From contig NZ_CP049331.1 of the NCBI RefSeq assembly GCF_011064285.1, positions 2,542,001 to 2,606,000 on the forward strand: DNA of 64,000 bases. Direction: 5' to 3'. This document shows positions 1-9,041 of the stretch, piece by piece. How positions within the stretch are numbered: the stretch's first letter is position 1; every line of letters begins with the position of its first letter. The translations under genes were made by a program, and so were the position numbers. This stretch comes from Vibrio ziniensis (GTDB taxonomy: Bacteria; Pseudomonadota; Gammaproteobacteria; Enterobacterales; Vibrionaceae). Below the pieces are notes generated by a model, which was not told where the DNA came from, did no database searches, and saw nothing but the letters and a program-made list of their open reading frames with translations.

Positions 1-91
1 ATGGTCAAATTCTGACAACCTTGAGACACAAGGCTTTCCAATGCAATCCATTACAAAAAATCACTCTTTGTCATGCCCTGAAAAGCAAAAA

Positions 92-122
92 CACCCCGCA
101 GCAATATTCTTGCTACGGGGTG
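92..122 (-). terminator. Rho-independent terminator of the nucleoside transporter gene
   Basis: On the minus strand a stem of CACCCCG plus AGCAA (one internal mismatch) closes a short AT loop and runs into TTTTTGCTTTT. It lies about 40 bases after the stop of the nupC-type gene. Bases 1-90 show nothing else I can support. Confidence 0.8.
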
Positions 123-160
123 AGATTAAATGGCGTCTATATATCGTTCTCTAAATCGAA

Positions 161-1435
161 TTAGAAAGAGATAAAGAAGCCAGCAATTGTTGCAGCCATC
201 AAGTTAGATAGCGTACCAGCAATAACTGCTTTGATACCCATACGAGCGATGTCGTGACGACGAGACGGAGCTAGGCCACCTAAACCACCTAGTAGAATCG
301 CAATAGAAGATAGGTTTGCGAAACCACATAGTGCGAATGAGATGATTGCTTGAGTCTTCTCAGACATTACTTGCCCCGTTGCCGCAACAACTTGTGCATT
401 TTCACCTACGTACGGCACAAAGTTTAGGTAAGCAACGAATTCGTTCACAACAGTCTTTTGACCGATGAATGAACCAGCGATTGTTGCTTCTTCCCATGGC
501 ACACCGATAACGAATGCTAGAGGAGCAAATACCCAACCAAGGATAAGTTCCAGTGTTAGCTCAGGCATACCGAACCAACCACCTAGACCACCTAGGATAC
601 CGTTTAGAAGTGCGATCAAACCGATGAATGCGATTAGCATTGCACCAACGTTTAGAGCAAGTTGTAGACCTGCTGCTGCACCGCCAGCTGCTGCGTCGAT
701 AACGTTAGCTGGTTTGTCGTCACCACCTTCAAGAGCGTCTTCAATGTTCTCTTGAGGTTGATCAACTTCAGGGAATAGGATCTTCGCGAACAGTAGGCCA
801 CCAGGTGCCGCCATAAATGACGCTGCAACTAGGTACTCTAGTGGAACACCCATTGACGCATAACCTGCAAGTACACCACCAGCAACAGAAGCCAGACCAC
901 CACACATTACCGCGAACAGCTCAGATTGAGTCATTTTTGGAACAAATGGGCGAACAACTAGTGGAGCCTCAGTTTGACCAACGAAAATGTTAGCTGCTGC
1001 AGACATAGATTCTGCGCGAGATGTGCCTAGAGCTTTCTGTAGACCACCACCCAGAATCTTAATGACCCATTGCATAATGCCTAGGTAGTAAAGAACTGAG
1101 ATTAGTGCAGAGAAGAAAATTAGTGTTGGAAGAACACGGAAAGCGAAGATGAAACCGCCGCCACCGAACACTTCGAACATCTTGTCAGAAACAAGACCAC
1201 CGAATAAGAAAGAAGTACCGTCATTACCGTAGTTAATAACGTTAGATACGCCATTTGAGAAACCAGCAAGTAGATCGCGGCCCCATGGGACGTAAAGTAC
1301 AAATGCACCTAGTGCAAATTGGATAGCGAATGCGCCACCCACCGTTCTTAAATTAATAGCTTTGCGGTTATTTGAAAGTAGTACTGCGATTGCAAGTAGA
1401 ACGATCATACCGACTAGGCTCATAAACGTACTCAT
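161..1435 (-). CDS. nupC: NupC-family concentrative nucleoside transporter (CNT)
   Basis: Inner-membrane importer of nucleosides driven by sodium or proton flow. The 424-residue protein is almost entirely hydrophobic. It carries GQTEAP at residues 153-158, Val188 and a second-half NEF motif with Glu332. From memory these are the nucleoside- and cation-binding positions of the structurally solved V. cholerae CNT; the later FANLSS stretch (about 372-377) supplies the other binding residues. A hydrophilic loop rich in Glu and Asp sits at about 223-245. AAGGAAG lies 9 bases before the ATG. The gene is divergent from a BMP-type ABC importer, so this end of the window looks devoted to nucleoside uptake. 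The family is certain; whether the coupling ion is Na+ or H+ is inferred from the V. cholerae relative. Confidence 0.96.
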   Translation of the reverse strand: MSTFMSLVGMIVLLAIAVLLSNNRKAINLRTVGGAFAIQFALGAFVLYVPWGRDLLAGFSNGVSNVINYGNDGTSFLFGGLVSDKMFEVFGGGGFIFAFRVLPTLIFFSALISVLYYLGIMQWVIKILGGGLQKALGTSRAESMSAAANIFVGQTEAPLVVRPFVPKMTQSELFAVMCGGLASVAGGVLAGYASMGVPLEYLVAASFMAAPGGLLFAKILFPEVDQPQENIEDALEGGDDKPANVIDAAAGGAAAGLQLALNVGAMLIAFIGLIALLNGILGGLGGWFGMPELTLELILGWVFAPLAFVIGVPWEEATIAGSFIGQKTVVNEFVAYLNFVPYVGENAQVVAATGQVMSEKTQAIISFALCGFANLSSIAILLGGLGGLAPSRRHDIARMGIKAVIAGTLSNLMAATIAGFFISF

Positions 1436-1493
1436 AGTTTATGGCTTCCTTATAGTTTAATTTGGCGTGTTAAACATTGGGTTGTTTTCGGGG

Positions 1494-1507
1494 TGCGATT
1501 ATACGCA
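1494..1507 (-). promoter_or_regulatory. Candidate -10 box of nupC inside a TGCG/CGCA palindrome
   Basis: Minus-strand TATAAT at 1498-1503 lies about 60 bases before the nupC start and is flanked symmetrically by TGCG and CGCA. No good -35 is seen 17 bases upstream, as in activator-dependent promoters. The palindrome could be an operator; the protein is unknown. Confidence 0.4.
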
Positions 1508-1930
1508 TCTCCCACCGCAAAAAGTAATATATGCATCACGCATTTTTAGGTAATATGTATACATTACATTCAAAAACAAGAAGCTCATCACAATAAACAG
1601 TCAAAATCGAGTATTTGAGACCTCAACACCAACATCTGGCCAACAAATTGTAGTCTAAACCCGACAAAATGCTGCAACCGTTTGCTCACAAAAGAACAAT
1701 GCAAGTTCATAAACTTTAGAATCAAATTAGATACAATTGACCACCAACTTAACTATAAATTTTGATTTTACCCCAAACAAAAACATGAGCGTTCCATCAC
1801 ACTTGAATGTTACATTTTTCATTCATCCACACTACAAATTAGTAATTGTTGCCATATTCAACGAGGTATAATTTAGATATGCCCCTACTAATACATATCT
1901 AATACATATCACCAATAAGTTGGCTTGCCA

Positions 1931-1965
1931 TTTGCTTACTGAGCAAACCGCTGCGAAAACAGCGG
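1931..1965. other. Two abutting perfect hairpins
   Basis: TTTGCT-N5-AGCAAA (1931-1947) is followed with no gap by CCGCTG-N6-CAGCGG (1948-1965). Neither is followed by a T run, so they are not ordinary terminators. They may belong to a leader RNA or a protein-binding region upstream of the importer operon. Confidence 0.45.
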
Positions 1966-1999
1966 AGAACAGAGCCTGCATTCATTTAATTTGCACTAT

Positions 2000-2021
2000 T
2001 TTGGTGACAATTATCACAATT
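2000..2021. promoter_or_regulatory. CRP-binding-site-like palindrome
   Basis: GGTGA-N6-TCACA at 2003-2018 matches the CRP core TGTGA-N6-TCACA with one mismatch and has AT-rich flanks. It lies about 290 bases before the binding-protein start and 140 before the candidate promoter. CRP control of nucleoside uptake is established in enterobacteria; here it is inferred. Confidence 0.5.
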
Positions 2022-2138
2022 ATGGTGAGCACAGTTTCTTGTAAACGCTTGGAATTAACAAAAAAACATACATTTCTGGATAATTGGTTCCTTTTTTTAC
2101 AAAAAAATGTGATTTGGTGTGAGGTATTCGACTTTTTT

Positions 2139-2165
2139 TTGCAGCGCAAACGATAAACTTATACT
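2139..2165 (+). promoter_or_regulatory. Candidate promoter with overlapping PurR-like operator
   Basis: TTGCAG at 2139-2144 and TATACT at 2160-2165 could be -35 and -10, although the 15-base spacing is short. The stretch 2144-2159 contains GCAAACG and resembles the PurR box (ANGCAANCGNTTNCNT) with about three mismatches. It sits between the two hexamers, where a repressor would block the polymerase. Confidence 0.35.
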
Positions 2166-2293
2166 CGATCAAACTGACCCACCAATAATTCATTCAAACT
2201 ATTGATATTTTGTTTTTGGGTTTGTTCGAACTTTAATTAAAGGTCAGCAGTCTCTCGTCTAGTACAGTGGTATTGCAACATAGGTATATAACA

Positions 2294-3289
2294 GTGAAAA
2301 AATCTATTATAAAAATCTCAGCACTTGCTTTAGCGATCTCTTCATTTCACGTTTTCGCAGAAGCAAAACCAGCCGTAATTTATGATACAGCGGGTAAATT
2401 CGATAAATCGTTCAACGAAGCTGTATATCAAAATGGTGTTAAAGTGATGGCTGCGGAAGGTACTGAAGTTCGCGAATTTGAACCTCAAAACGAGGCTCAA
2501 CGTGAACAAGGCCTTCGTCGTCTTGCAAGCCGCGGTTTTAGCCCAATTGTTGCAGTAGGCTTTAATATGGCGTCAGCTGTAGAAAAAGTAGCAACTGAGT
2601 TCCCAGACATTCACTTCACCATTCTTGACTCAGTTGTTGATAAGCCAAACGTACAATCTATTGTTTTTAAAGAACACGAAGGTTCATTCCTTGTGGGTGC
2701 ACTTGCAGCTAAAGCTTCTAAATCAGGCGTAGTTGGCTTCGTTGGTGGTATGGATATCCCTCTAATCCGCAAATTCCAATGTGGTTACGAGCAAGGTGCT
2801 AAATACACCAATCCAAGCATCACTGTTCTACAAAACATGACTGGTTCAACACCAGCAGCGTTTGCTGACCCTGCAAAAGGTTCTGAACTTGCTAAGTCTC
2901 AATTCTCTAAAGGTGTTGACGTTGTTTATGCGGCAGCTGGCGGTACTGGCCTAGGTGTTTACCAAGCAGCAAAAGATGCAGGCAAACTGGCTATCGGTGT
3001 TGATTCAAACCAAAACCATCTACAACCAGGCACTATGCTTACTTCAATGGTTAAGCTAGTTGGTGCAGCTTCTGTTGAAACTTGGAAAGAAGAGATGAAC
3101 GGTACTTGGAAACCAGGTATCAAAGCTCTAGGTCTTAAAGAGAATGCTGTTGACTGGGCATACGATGACAACAACAAGGCTCTGATCACTGACGAAATGA
3201 AAGCTTATATGGATACTCTTAAAGCCGACATCATCGCAGGTAAAATTAAAGTTCACGACTACATGTCTGACAACAAGTGTGCGTACTAA
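2294..3289 (+). CDS. BMP-family ABC importer substrate-binding protein
   Basis: Periplasmic binding component of an ABC importer of the BMP/Med (PnrA-like) family, whose characterised members bind purine or other nucleosides. I chose the GTG at 2294: AGG precedes it by 8 bases, and the protein then opens with a normal signal peptide (KKSIIKISALALAISSFHVFA, cut before EAKP). There is no lipobox cysteine, so it should be soluble in the periplasm, unlike the lipoprotein members of Gram-positives and spirochaetes. The mature part has the family pattern AVIYDTAGKFDKSFNEA near the N-terminus and a GGMDIPLI segment near the middle. It heads an operon with a double ATPase and two permeases. Substrate is inferred from family and neighbouring nupC. 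Confidence 0.93.
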   Translation: MKKSIIKISALALAISSFHVFAEAKPAVIYDTAGKFDKSFNEAVYQNGVKVMAAEGTEVREFEPQNEAQREQGLRRLASRGFSPIVAVGFNMASAVEKVATEFPDIHFTILDSVVDKPNVQSIVFKEHEGSFLVGALAAKASKSGVVGFVGGMDIPLIRKFQCGYEQGAKYTNPSITVLQNMTGSTPAAFADPAKGSELAKSQFSKGVDVVYAAAGGTGLGVYQAAKDAGKLAIGVDSNQNHLQPGTMLTSMVKLVGAASVETWKEEMNGTWKPGIKALGLKENAVDWAYDDNNKALITDEMKAYMDTLKADIIAGKIKVHDYMSDNKCAY

Positions 3290-3437
3290 TTCAGTCCTCT
3301 ACACTTAGTTGATACAATACGTTCCATTTGGAAATGTAATACGCCGCTGCTTGCTCAGCGGCGTATGATTTTATTTGGGTGTTCTTTTTAAGCGCATCCA
3401 CTTGAATATGGCCTTAATTAGTTCAGGAAGTTTTTAC

Positions 3438-5006
3438 GTGACGCAATCTCAAAACTATGCCATCGAGCTTAAAAAAATCGATAAACGCTTTGGTGCCGTT
3501 CACGCGAATAAAGCTATCGATTTAAAAGTTCCAGCAGGTACGATTCACGGCATTATCGGTGAAAATGGCGCTGGTAAATCCACCTTGATGAGCATCATTT
3601 ACGGTTTTTATCACCCAAACTCAGGTGAAATGTTTGTCGATGGCAAACCATACAGTCCTAGCAACTCTCAAGAAGCCATTGCTTCTGGAATCGGCATGGT
3701 TCACCAACACTTCATGTTGGTGGATACTTTTACGGTTCTTGAGAACGTGGTTCTTGGCGCAGAGTCAGGATGGAAATTAGAAGACAGCATCAAAGCTGCA
3801 AGAAAAAAGCTGCACCAAATTGAAAAAGACTATGGCTTAGATGTCCCACTAGATAAATTGGTCGGTGACCTACCTGTTGGCTTACAACAGCGAGTAGAGA
3901 TCCTTAAAGCACTTTACCGCGATGCAAAACTCCTTATTCTTGATGAACCCACTGGCGTGTTAACTCCTCAAGAAGCCGATCACTTATTCGCGATTCTGGA
4001 TAAACTCCGTAGCCAAGGCACCACGGTCATCATCATCACACATAAACTGCGCGAAGTACTGGCAATTACCGATAACATTTCGGTTATGCGCCAAGGCCAA
4101 ATGGTTGCTGATGTAAAAACTTCAGAGACAAATCGTGAAGAGCTTGCCGAGCTTATGGTGGGGCGTAAAGTTCGCTTAAAAGTTGATAAATCAGAAGCAA
4201 ACCCTGCTAAAGAGCTGCTTAAAGTGAACAACCTCAGCTATGTCGACCGTAGCGGCGTTAAACGTGTTAAAGATATTAGCTTCTCGGTACGAGCAGGCGA
4301 ACTCGTCGGCATTGCAGGCGTTTCGGGTAACGGTCAATCAGAGATCCTATCGCTGTTGTCTGGCATCTTAAAGCCAACCTCAGGTAGCTTTGAACTGAAT
4401 GGTCATACAATCTCCGTCGATAAACCGGCAGATCCTCAACAGGTTAGAGCGATGGGTGTCGGTCATATTCCTGAAGATCGCCACAAACAAGGCTTAATCA
4501 ACAAATTTGAAGCTCAAGAAGCGTATATCTTGGGTTACCACAATCTACCGAAATACAACAAAGGCTTGCTGCAAGACAAAGCTGCAATCTCGAGAATTTG
4601 CCAAGAGAACATGGACAAATGGGACGTTCGTCCAAATGACATCCATCTGAAAACGGCAAATTTCTCAGGTGGTAACCAGCAAAAATTGGTTATTGCCCGT
4701 GAGATGGAAGAAAACCCAGATGTTCTTTTGATCGGTCAGCCAACCCGTGGTGTAGACATCGGTGCGATTGAATACATCCACCAACAAATTATCTCTAGCC
4801 GCGATGCTGGCAAAGCTGTGTTGTTAGTTTCCGTTGAATTGGATGAAATCCTCAGTCTTGCAGATCGTATCTTGGTTGTCTTTGATGGCGCAATCGTTGG
4901 TGAGCTGCAAGCTCATCAAGCAGATGAAAAAACATTAGGTCTAATGATGGCGAATATCGTTCCAGACCACATAAAAGAGAGCATTGCCCAAGGAGAGACC
5001 GCATGA
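3438..5006 (+). CDS. Nucleoside/sugar-type ABC importer ATPase with two ABC domains
   Basis: Energises the importer from the cytoplasmic side. Two ATP-binding cassettes are fused in one chain of 522 residues. The first has a full Walker A (GENGAGKST, about 41-49), the degenerate signature LPVGLQQR and Walker B LLILDEPTG. The second has a degenerate Walker A lacking the lysine (GVSGNGQSE) but a good signature FSGGNQQK and GQPTRGVD in place of the usual DEPT. This asymmetry is usual in the RbsA/YufO type. The GTG at 3438 is preferred because AGGAAG lies 8 bases before it; an upstream in-frame start at 3375 would add 21 unlikely residues. The 3' end overlaps the next permease by 4 bases (ATGA), so translation is probably coupled. 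Confidence 0.95.
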   Translation: MTQSQNYAIELKKIDKRFGAVHANKAIDLKVPAGTIHGIIGENGAGKSTLMSIIYGFYHPNSGEMFVDGKPYSPSNSQEAIASGIGMVHQHFMLVDTFTVLENVVLGAESGWKLEDSIKAARKKLHQIEKDYGLDVPLDKLVGDLPVGLQQRVEILKALYRDAKLLILDEPTGVLTPQEADHLFAILDKLRSQGTTVIIITHKLREVLAITDNISVMRQGQMVADVKTSETNREELAELMVGRKVRLKVDKSEANPAKELLKVNNLSYVDRSGVKRVKDISFSVRAGELVGIAGVSGNGQSEILSLLSGILKPTSGSFELNGHTISVDKPADPQQVRAMGVGHIPEDRHKQGLINKFEAQEAYILGYHNLPKYNKGLLQDKAAISRICQENMDKWDVRPNDIHLKTANFSGGNQQKLVIAREMEENPDVLLIGQPTRGVDIGAIEYIHQQIISSRDAGKAVLLVSVELDEILSLADRILVVFDGAIVGELQAHQADEKTLGLMMANIVPDHIKESIAQGETA

Positions 5007-6115
5007 GTCAGGCAAAAGTGCCCGCTTGGGTAACCATTGCGCTGTTACCGGCGATTAACGTATTAGTCGCATTTTTAGTTTCAGCTTTATTGTTTATTTA
5101 TATTGATATCAACCCATTAGACGCTATCAAAGTCATGTGGACAGGTGCTTTCGGCTACGCTGAAGGTATCGGATATACCCTTTACTACACAACCGGCTTT
5201 ATCTTCACTGGTCTAGCAGTTGCTGTGGCTTACCATGCAGGCCTATTCAACATCGGTGTGGAAGGTCAGGCATACATAGGTGGTCTTGGCGTTGGGATAA
5301 TCTGTTTAACCTTGGGCGAGTACGCTCCTTGGTATGTAGTATTTCCTGTCGCGGTTATCGCTGGCGGTGCTTTTGGTGCGGCTTGGGTGTTTATTCCTGC
5401 GTATTTACAGGCAAAACGTGGTTCGCACATCGTAATCACAACCATCATGTTTAACTTTATCGCTGCTTCTCTGATGGCTTACCTGCTCGTTGATATTCTT
5501 AAGCCAGAAACAACAATGGCGACGGAAAGTCGCGTGTTTGCCCAAGGCAGTTGGCTGCCGAAAATGCACGAGTTGTTCGCGGTGTTCGGTATTAACGTTG
5601 CGCCAAGCCCACTTAACATCAGTTTCATTTTTGCTTTGATTTGCTGTGTGTTTGTTTGGCTCTTCATTTGGCACTCACGTTGGGGCTATGAAATTCGTTC
5701 TATCGGCGCGAATGCTTCAGCTGCGTCTTACGCGGGTATCAACTATCTCAAGATAGTTGTCATCACGATGCTGCTTTCAGGCATGTTGGCTGGCTTCTTC
5801 GGTATTAACGTACTGCAAGGTGAGCTTCACCAGATCAAGCTTAACTTCGTCGAAGGTTTCGGCTTTACTGGTATCGCGGTGGCTCTGATGGGACGAAATC
5901 ACCCTGTGGGTGTTGTCTTCGCAAGCTTGCTGTTTGGCTTCTTGTATCAAGGTGGTGCGGAACTGAGCTTCGATTATGGTGTTGACCGTAACATCGTTGT
6001 TGTACTGCAAGGTCTGGTCATTCTTTTCTCTGGTGCGCTTGAGTACATGTTCAAACCTTCAATTGAACGCATTTATCTGCGCTTATTTGGCAAACAAGAA
6101 CATGGAGTTGCGTAA
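5003..6115 (+). CDS. ABC importer permease 1 (YufP-like)
   Basis: Integral inner-membrane permease of the BPD_transp_2 (LivH/RbsC-like) family, 370 residues with about eight to ten hydrophobic segments. The stretch GLFNIGVEGQAYIGG (about 80-95) is the hallmark of nucleoside-type permeases of this group. A conserved cytoplasmic coupling region with EIRSIGANASAASYAGI lies near 230-246. It starts inside the end of the ATPase gene and is followed 2 bases later by the second permease, which should form the other half of the channel. Substrate is inferred, not seen. Confidence 0.93.
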   Translation: MSQAKVPAWVTIALLPAINVLVAFLVSALLFIYIDINPLDAIKVMWTGAFGYAEGIGYTLYYTTGFIFTGLAVAVAYHAGLFNIGVEGQAYIGGLGVGIICLTLGEYAPWYVVFPVAVIAGGAFGAAWVFIPAYLQAKRGSHIVITTIMFNFIAASLMAYLLVDILKPETTMATESRVFAQGSWLPKMHELFAVFGINVAPSPLNISFIFALICCVFVWLFIWHSRWGYEIRSIGANASAASYAGINYLKIVVITMLLSGMLAGFFGINVLQGELHQIKLNFVEGFGFTGIAVALMGRNHPVGVVFASLLFGFLYQGGAELSFDYGVDRNIVVVLQGLVILFSGALEYMFKPSIERIYLRLFGKQEHGVA

Positions 6116-6117
6116 TC

Positions 6118-7083
6118 ATGTTTGAAACCATCATTTTAATGGCTGACGCCACCATTCGTGTAGCGACTCCGCTGATTCTTGCGGCTCTTGCAGGTATGTT
6201 TAGTGAGCGTTCCGGCGTGGTAAACATAGCTCTAGAAGGTAAGCTTCTGGCAGCGGCTTTCTCAGGTGCAGCAACAGCGTACATCACAGGCTCTGCTTGG
6301 TTAGGTGTTTGTGCGGGTGTGCTCGTCTCTATTCTGCTTGCTCTATTGCATGGCTTTGCTTCGATTACTCACCGCGGAGACCAAGTGGTGAGCGGCATGG
6401 CAATCAACATTTTGGCGACAGGCTTAACTGTGACCCTTGGACGTTACTGGTTTAATCAGGGCGGTCAAACACCAGCGCTTTCTGGTGATGCTCGCTTTGC
6501 GCCAATCTCTTTACCGGGTGCGGATGCGCTACAAGATACACCGGTAATTGGCCTACTCTACTCTGAGTTAATCAGTGGTCACTCAATTATTGAGTATGTG
6601 GCTTTAGCTGCGGTTCCTCTGTCTTGGTATGTGCTGTTCAAAACTCGTTTTGGCTTACGTTTAAGAGCTGTGGGTGATGCACCAGCGGCAGTCGATACTG
6701 CCGGTATCTCAGTGGCAGGCATGCGTTATAGCGCGATGGTGCTCTGTGGATTACTAGTTGGTTTAGCGGGCGTTTATCTTTCTGTTGGTCAAACAGCGCA
6801 GTTCATACCGAACATGAGTGCTGGTAAAGGTTATATGGCTCTAGCGGCGCTTATTTTTGGTAAGTGGCGCCCATTCACAGCGATGGGAGCATGTTTGCTG
6901 TTTGGTTTCCTAGACGCGTTAGCTATTCGTCTGCAAGGTGTGAGCATTGGAGATTTCCCAATCCCAGTTCAAGCCATTGAAGCGTTACCCTATATATTGA
7001 CAGTATTCCTACTGGCTGGGTTTATTGGTAAAGCAATTGCTCCTAAAGCGATTGGTGTTCCATACACCAAAGAGCGCGAGTAG
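6118..7083 (+). CDS. ABC importer permease 2 (YufQ-like)
   Basis: Second permease subunit, 321 residues, strongly hydrophobic, same BPD_transp_2 family as its partner. It contains RSGVVNIALEGKLL near residue 30, the equivalent of the partner's NIGVEGQ motif, and the coupling segment LRAVGDAPAAVDTAGI near 180-196. It is the last gene of the four-gene operon; a hairpin terminator follows 38 bases after the stop. The operon (binding protein, double ATPase, two permeases) has the layout of characterised nucleoside importers such as lactococcal BmpA-NupABC. Confidence 0.93.
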   Translation: MFETIILMADATIRVATPLILAALAGMFSERSGVVNIALEGKLLAAAFSGAATAYITGSAWLGVCAGVLVSILLALLHGFASITHRGDQVVSGMAINILATGLTVTLGRYWFNQGGQTPALSGDARFAPISLPGADALQDTPVIGLLYSELISGHSIIEYVALAAVPLSWYVLFKTRFGLRLRAVGDAPAAVDTAGISVAGMRYSAMVLCGLLVGLAGVYLSVGQTAQFIPNMSAGKGYMALAALIFGKWRPFTAMGACLLFGFLDALAIRLQGVSIGDFPIPVQAIEALPYILTVFLLAGFIGKAIAPKAIGVPYTKERE

Positions 7084-7121
7084 TGATTTAATCTTTCATC
7101 ACATCAACAAATGAATATTAA

Positions 7122-7140
7122 GGGAGCGAATTTCGCTCCC
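7122..7140 (+). terminator. Hairpin terminator after the ABC importer operon
   Basis: GGGAGCGAA-T-TTCGCTCCC followed by TTCTTCT. It lies between the operon and the convergent tatD gene and may serve both directions, although the T run is weak on either strand. Confidence 0.65.
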
Positions 7141-7152
7141 TTCTTCTAAAAA

Positions 7153-7959
7153 CTATTCATCATTCATGCGAAATAGTTCAAGACTATTTGCCCATAGCTG
7201 CGATGCCAGTTGCTCTTGGTCTTCATCTCTCAGTAGAGCCAATTCTTCTAATACATGAATGAGATATTTGGGATGATTCGTTTGACCTTGTCTGCCACAT
7301 AACGGCATATCCGGTGCATCGGTTTCTAGTACCAAAGCTTCTATCGGTAATCGGCTGATAGCTTGTCGAGTTTTATTCGCTCGAGGGTAAGTAATCACTC
7401 CGCCTATACCGATTTTAAATCCAAGATCGATAAACTGCTTTGCTTGCTGTTCACTACCTGAAAAAGCATGCAATACACCACCTTGTGTAAAGCGCTGTTG
7501 TTTGATTAGTTGCAGTAATCGGTTATGTGTTTTTCGACTGTGCAGAATGATAGGAAGACGAGCATGTTGCGCTATAGATAATTGAGCAATGAAAACACGC
7601 TCTTGAAGCGATGAATTGGCCTCAACCATGGAATCTAACCCACATTCGCCAACAGCAACACAAGGGCTTTCTCGCAGCGCTAATTCATCTTCTAACAGTT
7701 GTAACTGTTCATCAGAAAATTGTTCAAGAAAATAAGGATGAAAACCGAGGGCATATCGAAGGGTTGCTGGGTATTGTGCTGCGAGATTTTTCACTCGCAG
7801 CCAATTAGAAAGACCAACAGATGGAATAAGGATTTTATCTACCTGAGCATGCGTTGCTGCTGAGATTTGCTCCGAAAACGACGAGGCAAACTCATCAAAA
7901 TCAAAGTGACAGTGGGTGTCAAACAGCCGCAGCTTATTATTTATCGCTGTCTTTGCCAT
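7153..7959 (-). CDS. TatD-family metal-dependent hydrolase / 3'-5' DNase
   Basis: TIM-barrel metallohydrolase of the TatD family; E. coli members act as 3'-5' exonucleases on DNA and RNA. Metal ligands are visible in order: DTHCHFDF at the N-terminus, GECGLD, HSRKTHN, HAFSGS and ETDAPDMP. Any start among in-frame ATGs at 7995, 7977 and 7959 or a GTG at 8010 is possible. I give the shortest (268 residues), which is closest to the usual family length, but no candidate has a strong ribosome site. All lie inside the upstream DUF5363 gene, so translation is probably coupled. Which TatD paralogue this is (TatD, YcfH or YjjV) I cannot say; YjjV-like seems plausible. Confidence 0.9.
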   Translation of the reverse strand: MAKTAINNKLRLFDTHCHFDFDEFASSFSEQISAATHAQVDKILIPSVGLSNWLRVKNLAAQYPATLRYALGFHPYFLEQFSDEQLQLLEDELALRESPCVAVGECGLDSMVEANSSLQERVFIAQLSIAQHARLPIILHSRKTHNRLLQLIKQQRFTQGGVLHAFSGSEQQAKQFIDLGFKIGIGGVITYPRANKTRQAISRLPIEALVLETDAPDMPLCGRQGQTNHPKYLIHVLEELALLRDEDQEQLASQLWANSLELFRMNDE

Positions 7960-8107
7960 GAGCAGAGTCTTTGCCATGAGTCGGTTCTTTATCATGAATA
8001 GGATCTTCACGATAAGGAACGCAGCAACGCTTTTGATCCGGCGTTAACCCCATTCTTTGACACCAAGCGTCATAGCGTGCCAGCCATTTTTTAAACCAAG
8101 TTAACAT
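7937..8107 (-). CDS. Small DUF5363-type protein
   Basis: A 56-residue protein starting MLTWFKKWLARYDAWCQRMG, followed by LTPDQKRCCVPYRED. I recognise this as the DUF5363 pattern; function is unknown. The ATG at 8107 has GAGG 8 bases upstream. The last third (from about residue 35) is a degenerate hexapeptide repeat, DPIHDK-EPTHGK-DSAHGK-DSDK, encoded by an 18-bp tandem repeat. The cysteines and arginine cluster of the first part look conserved, while the tail is probably variable. It overlaps the start of tatD and follows yaaA by 19 bases, suggesting one transcript. Confidence 0.75.
   Translation of the reverse strand: MLTWFKKWLARYDAWCQRMGLTPDQKRCCVPYREDPIHDKEPTHGKDSAHGKDSDK
7940..8005 (-). 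repeat. 18-bp degenerate tandem coding repeat
   Basis: Three 18-base units (7988-8005, 7970-7987, 7952-7969) plus a 12-base partial unit. Each full unit carries CATG, giving His-Asp or His-Gly in the DUF5363 frame and an in-frame ATG for tatD in another frame. Units 2 and 3 share CTCATGGCAAA. Confidence 0.85.
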
Positions 8108-8126
8108 AACAACCTCATCTATAGCC

Positions 8127-8900
8127 TTATTGTTCTTCTCGTTTGAATACAAGCTCAGTTGATGTCGATTCTGCGGCACAGAAGTAGTAACCAGCAGTGT
8201 CAAAGGCTTCTAGTTGCTTAACTGAGTCAATGCGGTTTTCAATAATATATCGCGCCATCATGCCCCGTGCTTTTTTAGCAAAGAAGCTAATGACTTTGTA
8301 TTGGCCGTTTTTGCAGTCTTTGAAAACTGGTGTAATCACTTGAGCATCTAATGTTTTCGGTTTTACCGCTTTGAAATATTCATTGGAAGCCAAATTGATC
8401 AGCACCTTATCGCCTTGAGCATTGATTGCGTCATTCAGCTTATCGGTAATAATGTTGCCCCAGAATTGGTACAAGTTGCCGCCACGCTCATTACCCAGTT
8501 TAGTGCCCATTTCAAGGCGGTAAGGCTGCATAAGATCGAGAGGCTTTAGCAAGCCATATAGACCAGACAACATACGTAGATGTGTTTGTGCGTAATCTAA
8601 ATCATCTTCAGACAAGGTTTCTGCTTCTAAACCAGTATAGACATCCCCTTTAAATGCAAAAATCGCTGGACGTGAGTTATCTGGCGTGAAGGTTTCTGTC
8701 CATTGCTCAAATCGCGCAACGTTCAAGCCTGCAATTTTATCGCTCACTTTCATTAAGTCAGCGATATCTGATGGTGTTAGTGTGCGACATACTTTGATCA
8801 GTTCTGCGGAATGCGACGTCAACTCAGGCTGAGTATAGCGAGTTGTTGGTAATGTCGATTCATAATCCAATGTTTTTGCTGGAGAGACCACTATAAGCAT
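8127..8900 (-). CDS. yaaA: Peroxide stress protein YaaA (DUF328/UPF0246)
   Basis: Cytoplasmic protein of 257 residues beginning [15 protein letters not shown], the family signature. In E. coli YaaA is induced by OxyR and lowers free iron during peroxide stress; it also binds DNA. Further conserved pieces here are [34 protein letters not shown] and the C-terminal [14 protein letters not shown]. Length matches the family. It is the first of a probable yaaA-DUF5363-tatD transcript on the minus strand. No OxyR site could be judged by eye. Confidence 0.97.
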   Translation of the reverse strand: MLIVVSPAKTLDYESTLPTTRYTQPELTSHSAELIKVCRTLTPSDIADLMKVSDKIAGLNVARFEQWTETFTPDNSRPAIFAFKGDVYTGLEAETLSEDDLDYAQTHLRMLSGLYGLLKPLDLMQPYRLEMGTKLGNERGGNLYQFWGNIITDKLNDAINAQGDKVLINLASNEYFKAVKPKTLDAQVITPVFKDCKNGQYKVISFFAKKARGMMARYIIENRIDSVKQLEAFDTAGYYFCAAESTSTELVFKREEQ

Positions 8901-8960
8901 AAGGTTTCCTTGTTAATTCTGTTGAGCTGGCTTTTTATTACCTTTACCCATAGCTTACAA

Positions 8961-8990
8961 AAAAAGCCATGCAGTGTCTGCATGGCTTTT
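8961..8990 (-). terminator. Rho-independent terminator of the alanine symporter gene
   Basis: AAGCCATGCAG and CTGCATGGCTT form a perfect stem around a 3-base loop; on the minus strand it runs into TTTTTTGT. It lies about 50 bases after the symporter stop and before yaaA. Confidence 0.9.
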
Positions 8991-9041
8991 CCAATCTATA
9001 ACATCGGTACTATCTATGAGTAGCGAGTCACCAGGAATATT

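Larger units (their letters stand above)
1436..2293. other. Divergent regulatory spacer, no gene
   Basis: An AT-rich 858-base spacer between the nucleoside transporter and the ABC importer operon. Inside are the candidate nupC -10 palindrome, two abutting hairpins at 1931-1947 and 1948-1965, a CRP-like site at 2000-2021 and a promoter with a PurR-like site at 2139-2165. The open frame at about 1920-2156 has no ribosome site and no coding look. Confidence 0.7.

Noticed and set aside
1436..1600. Purine riboswitch upstream of the nucleoside transporter
   Set aside because: No conserved purine-aptamer loops or three-way junction could be seen; only the -10 palindrome.
1920..2156. 78-codon frame in the nupC/BMP spacer
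   Set aside because: Non-ATG start, no ribosome site, spans two hairpins and the CRP-like site; composition is that of spacer.
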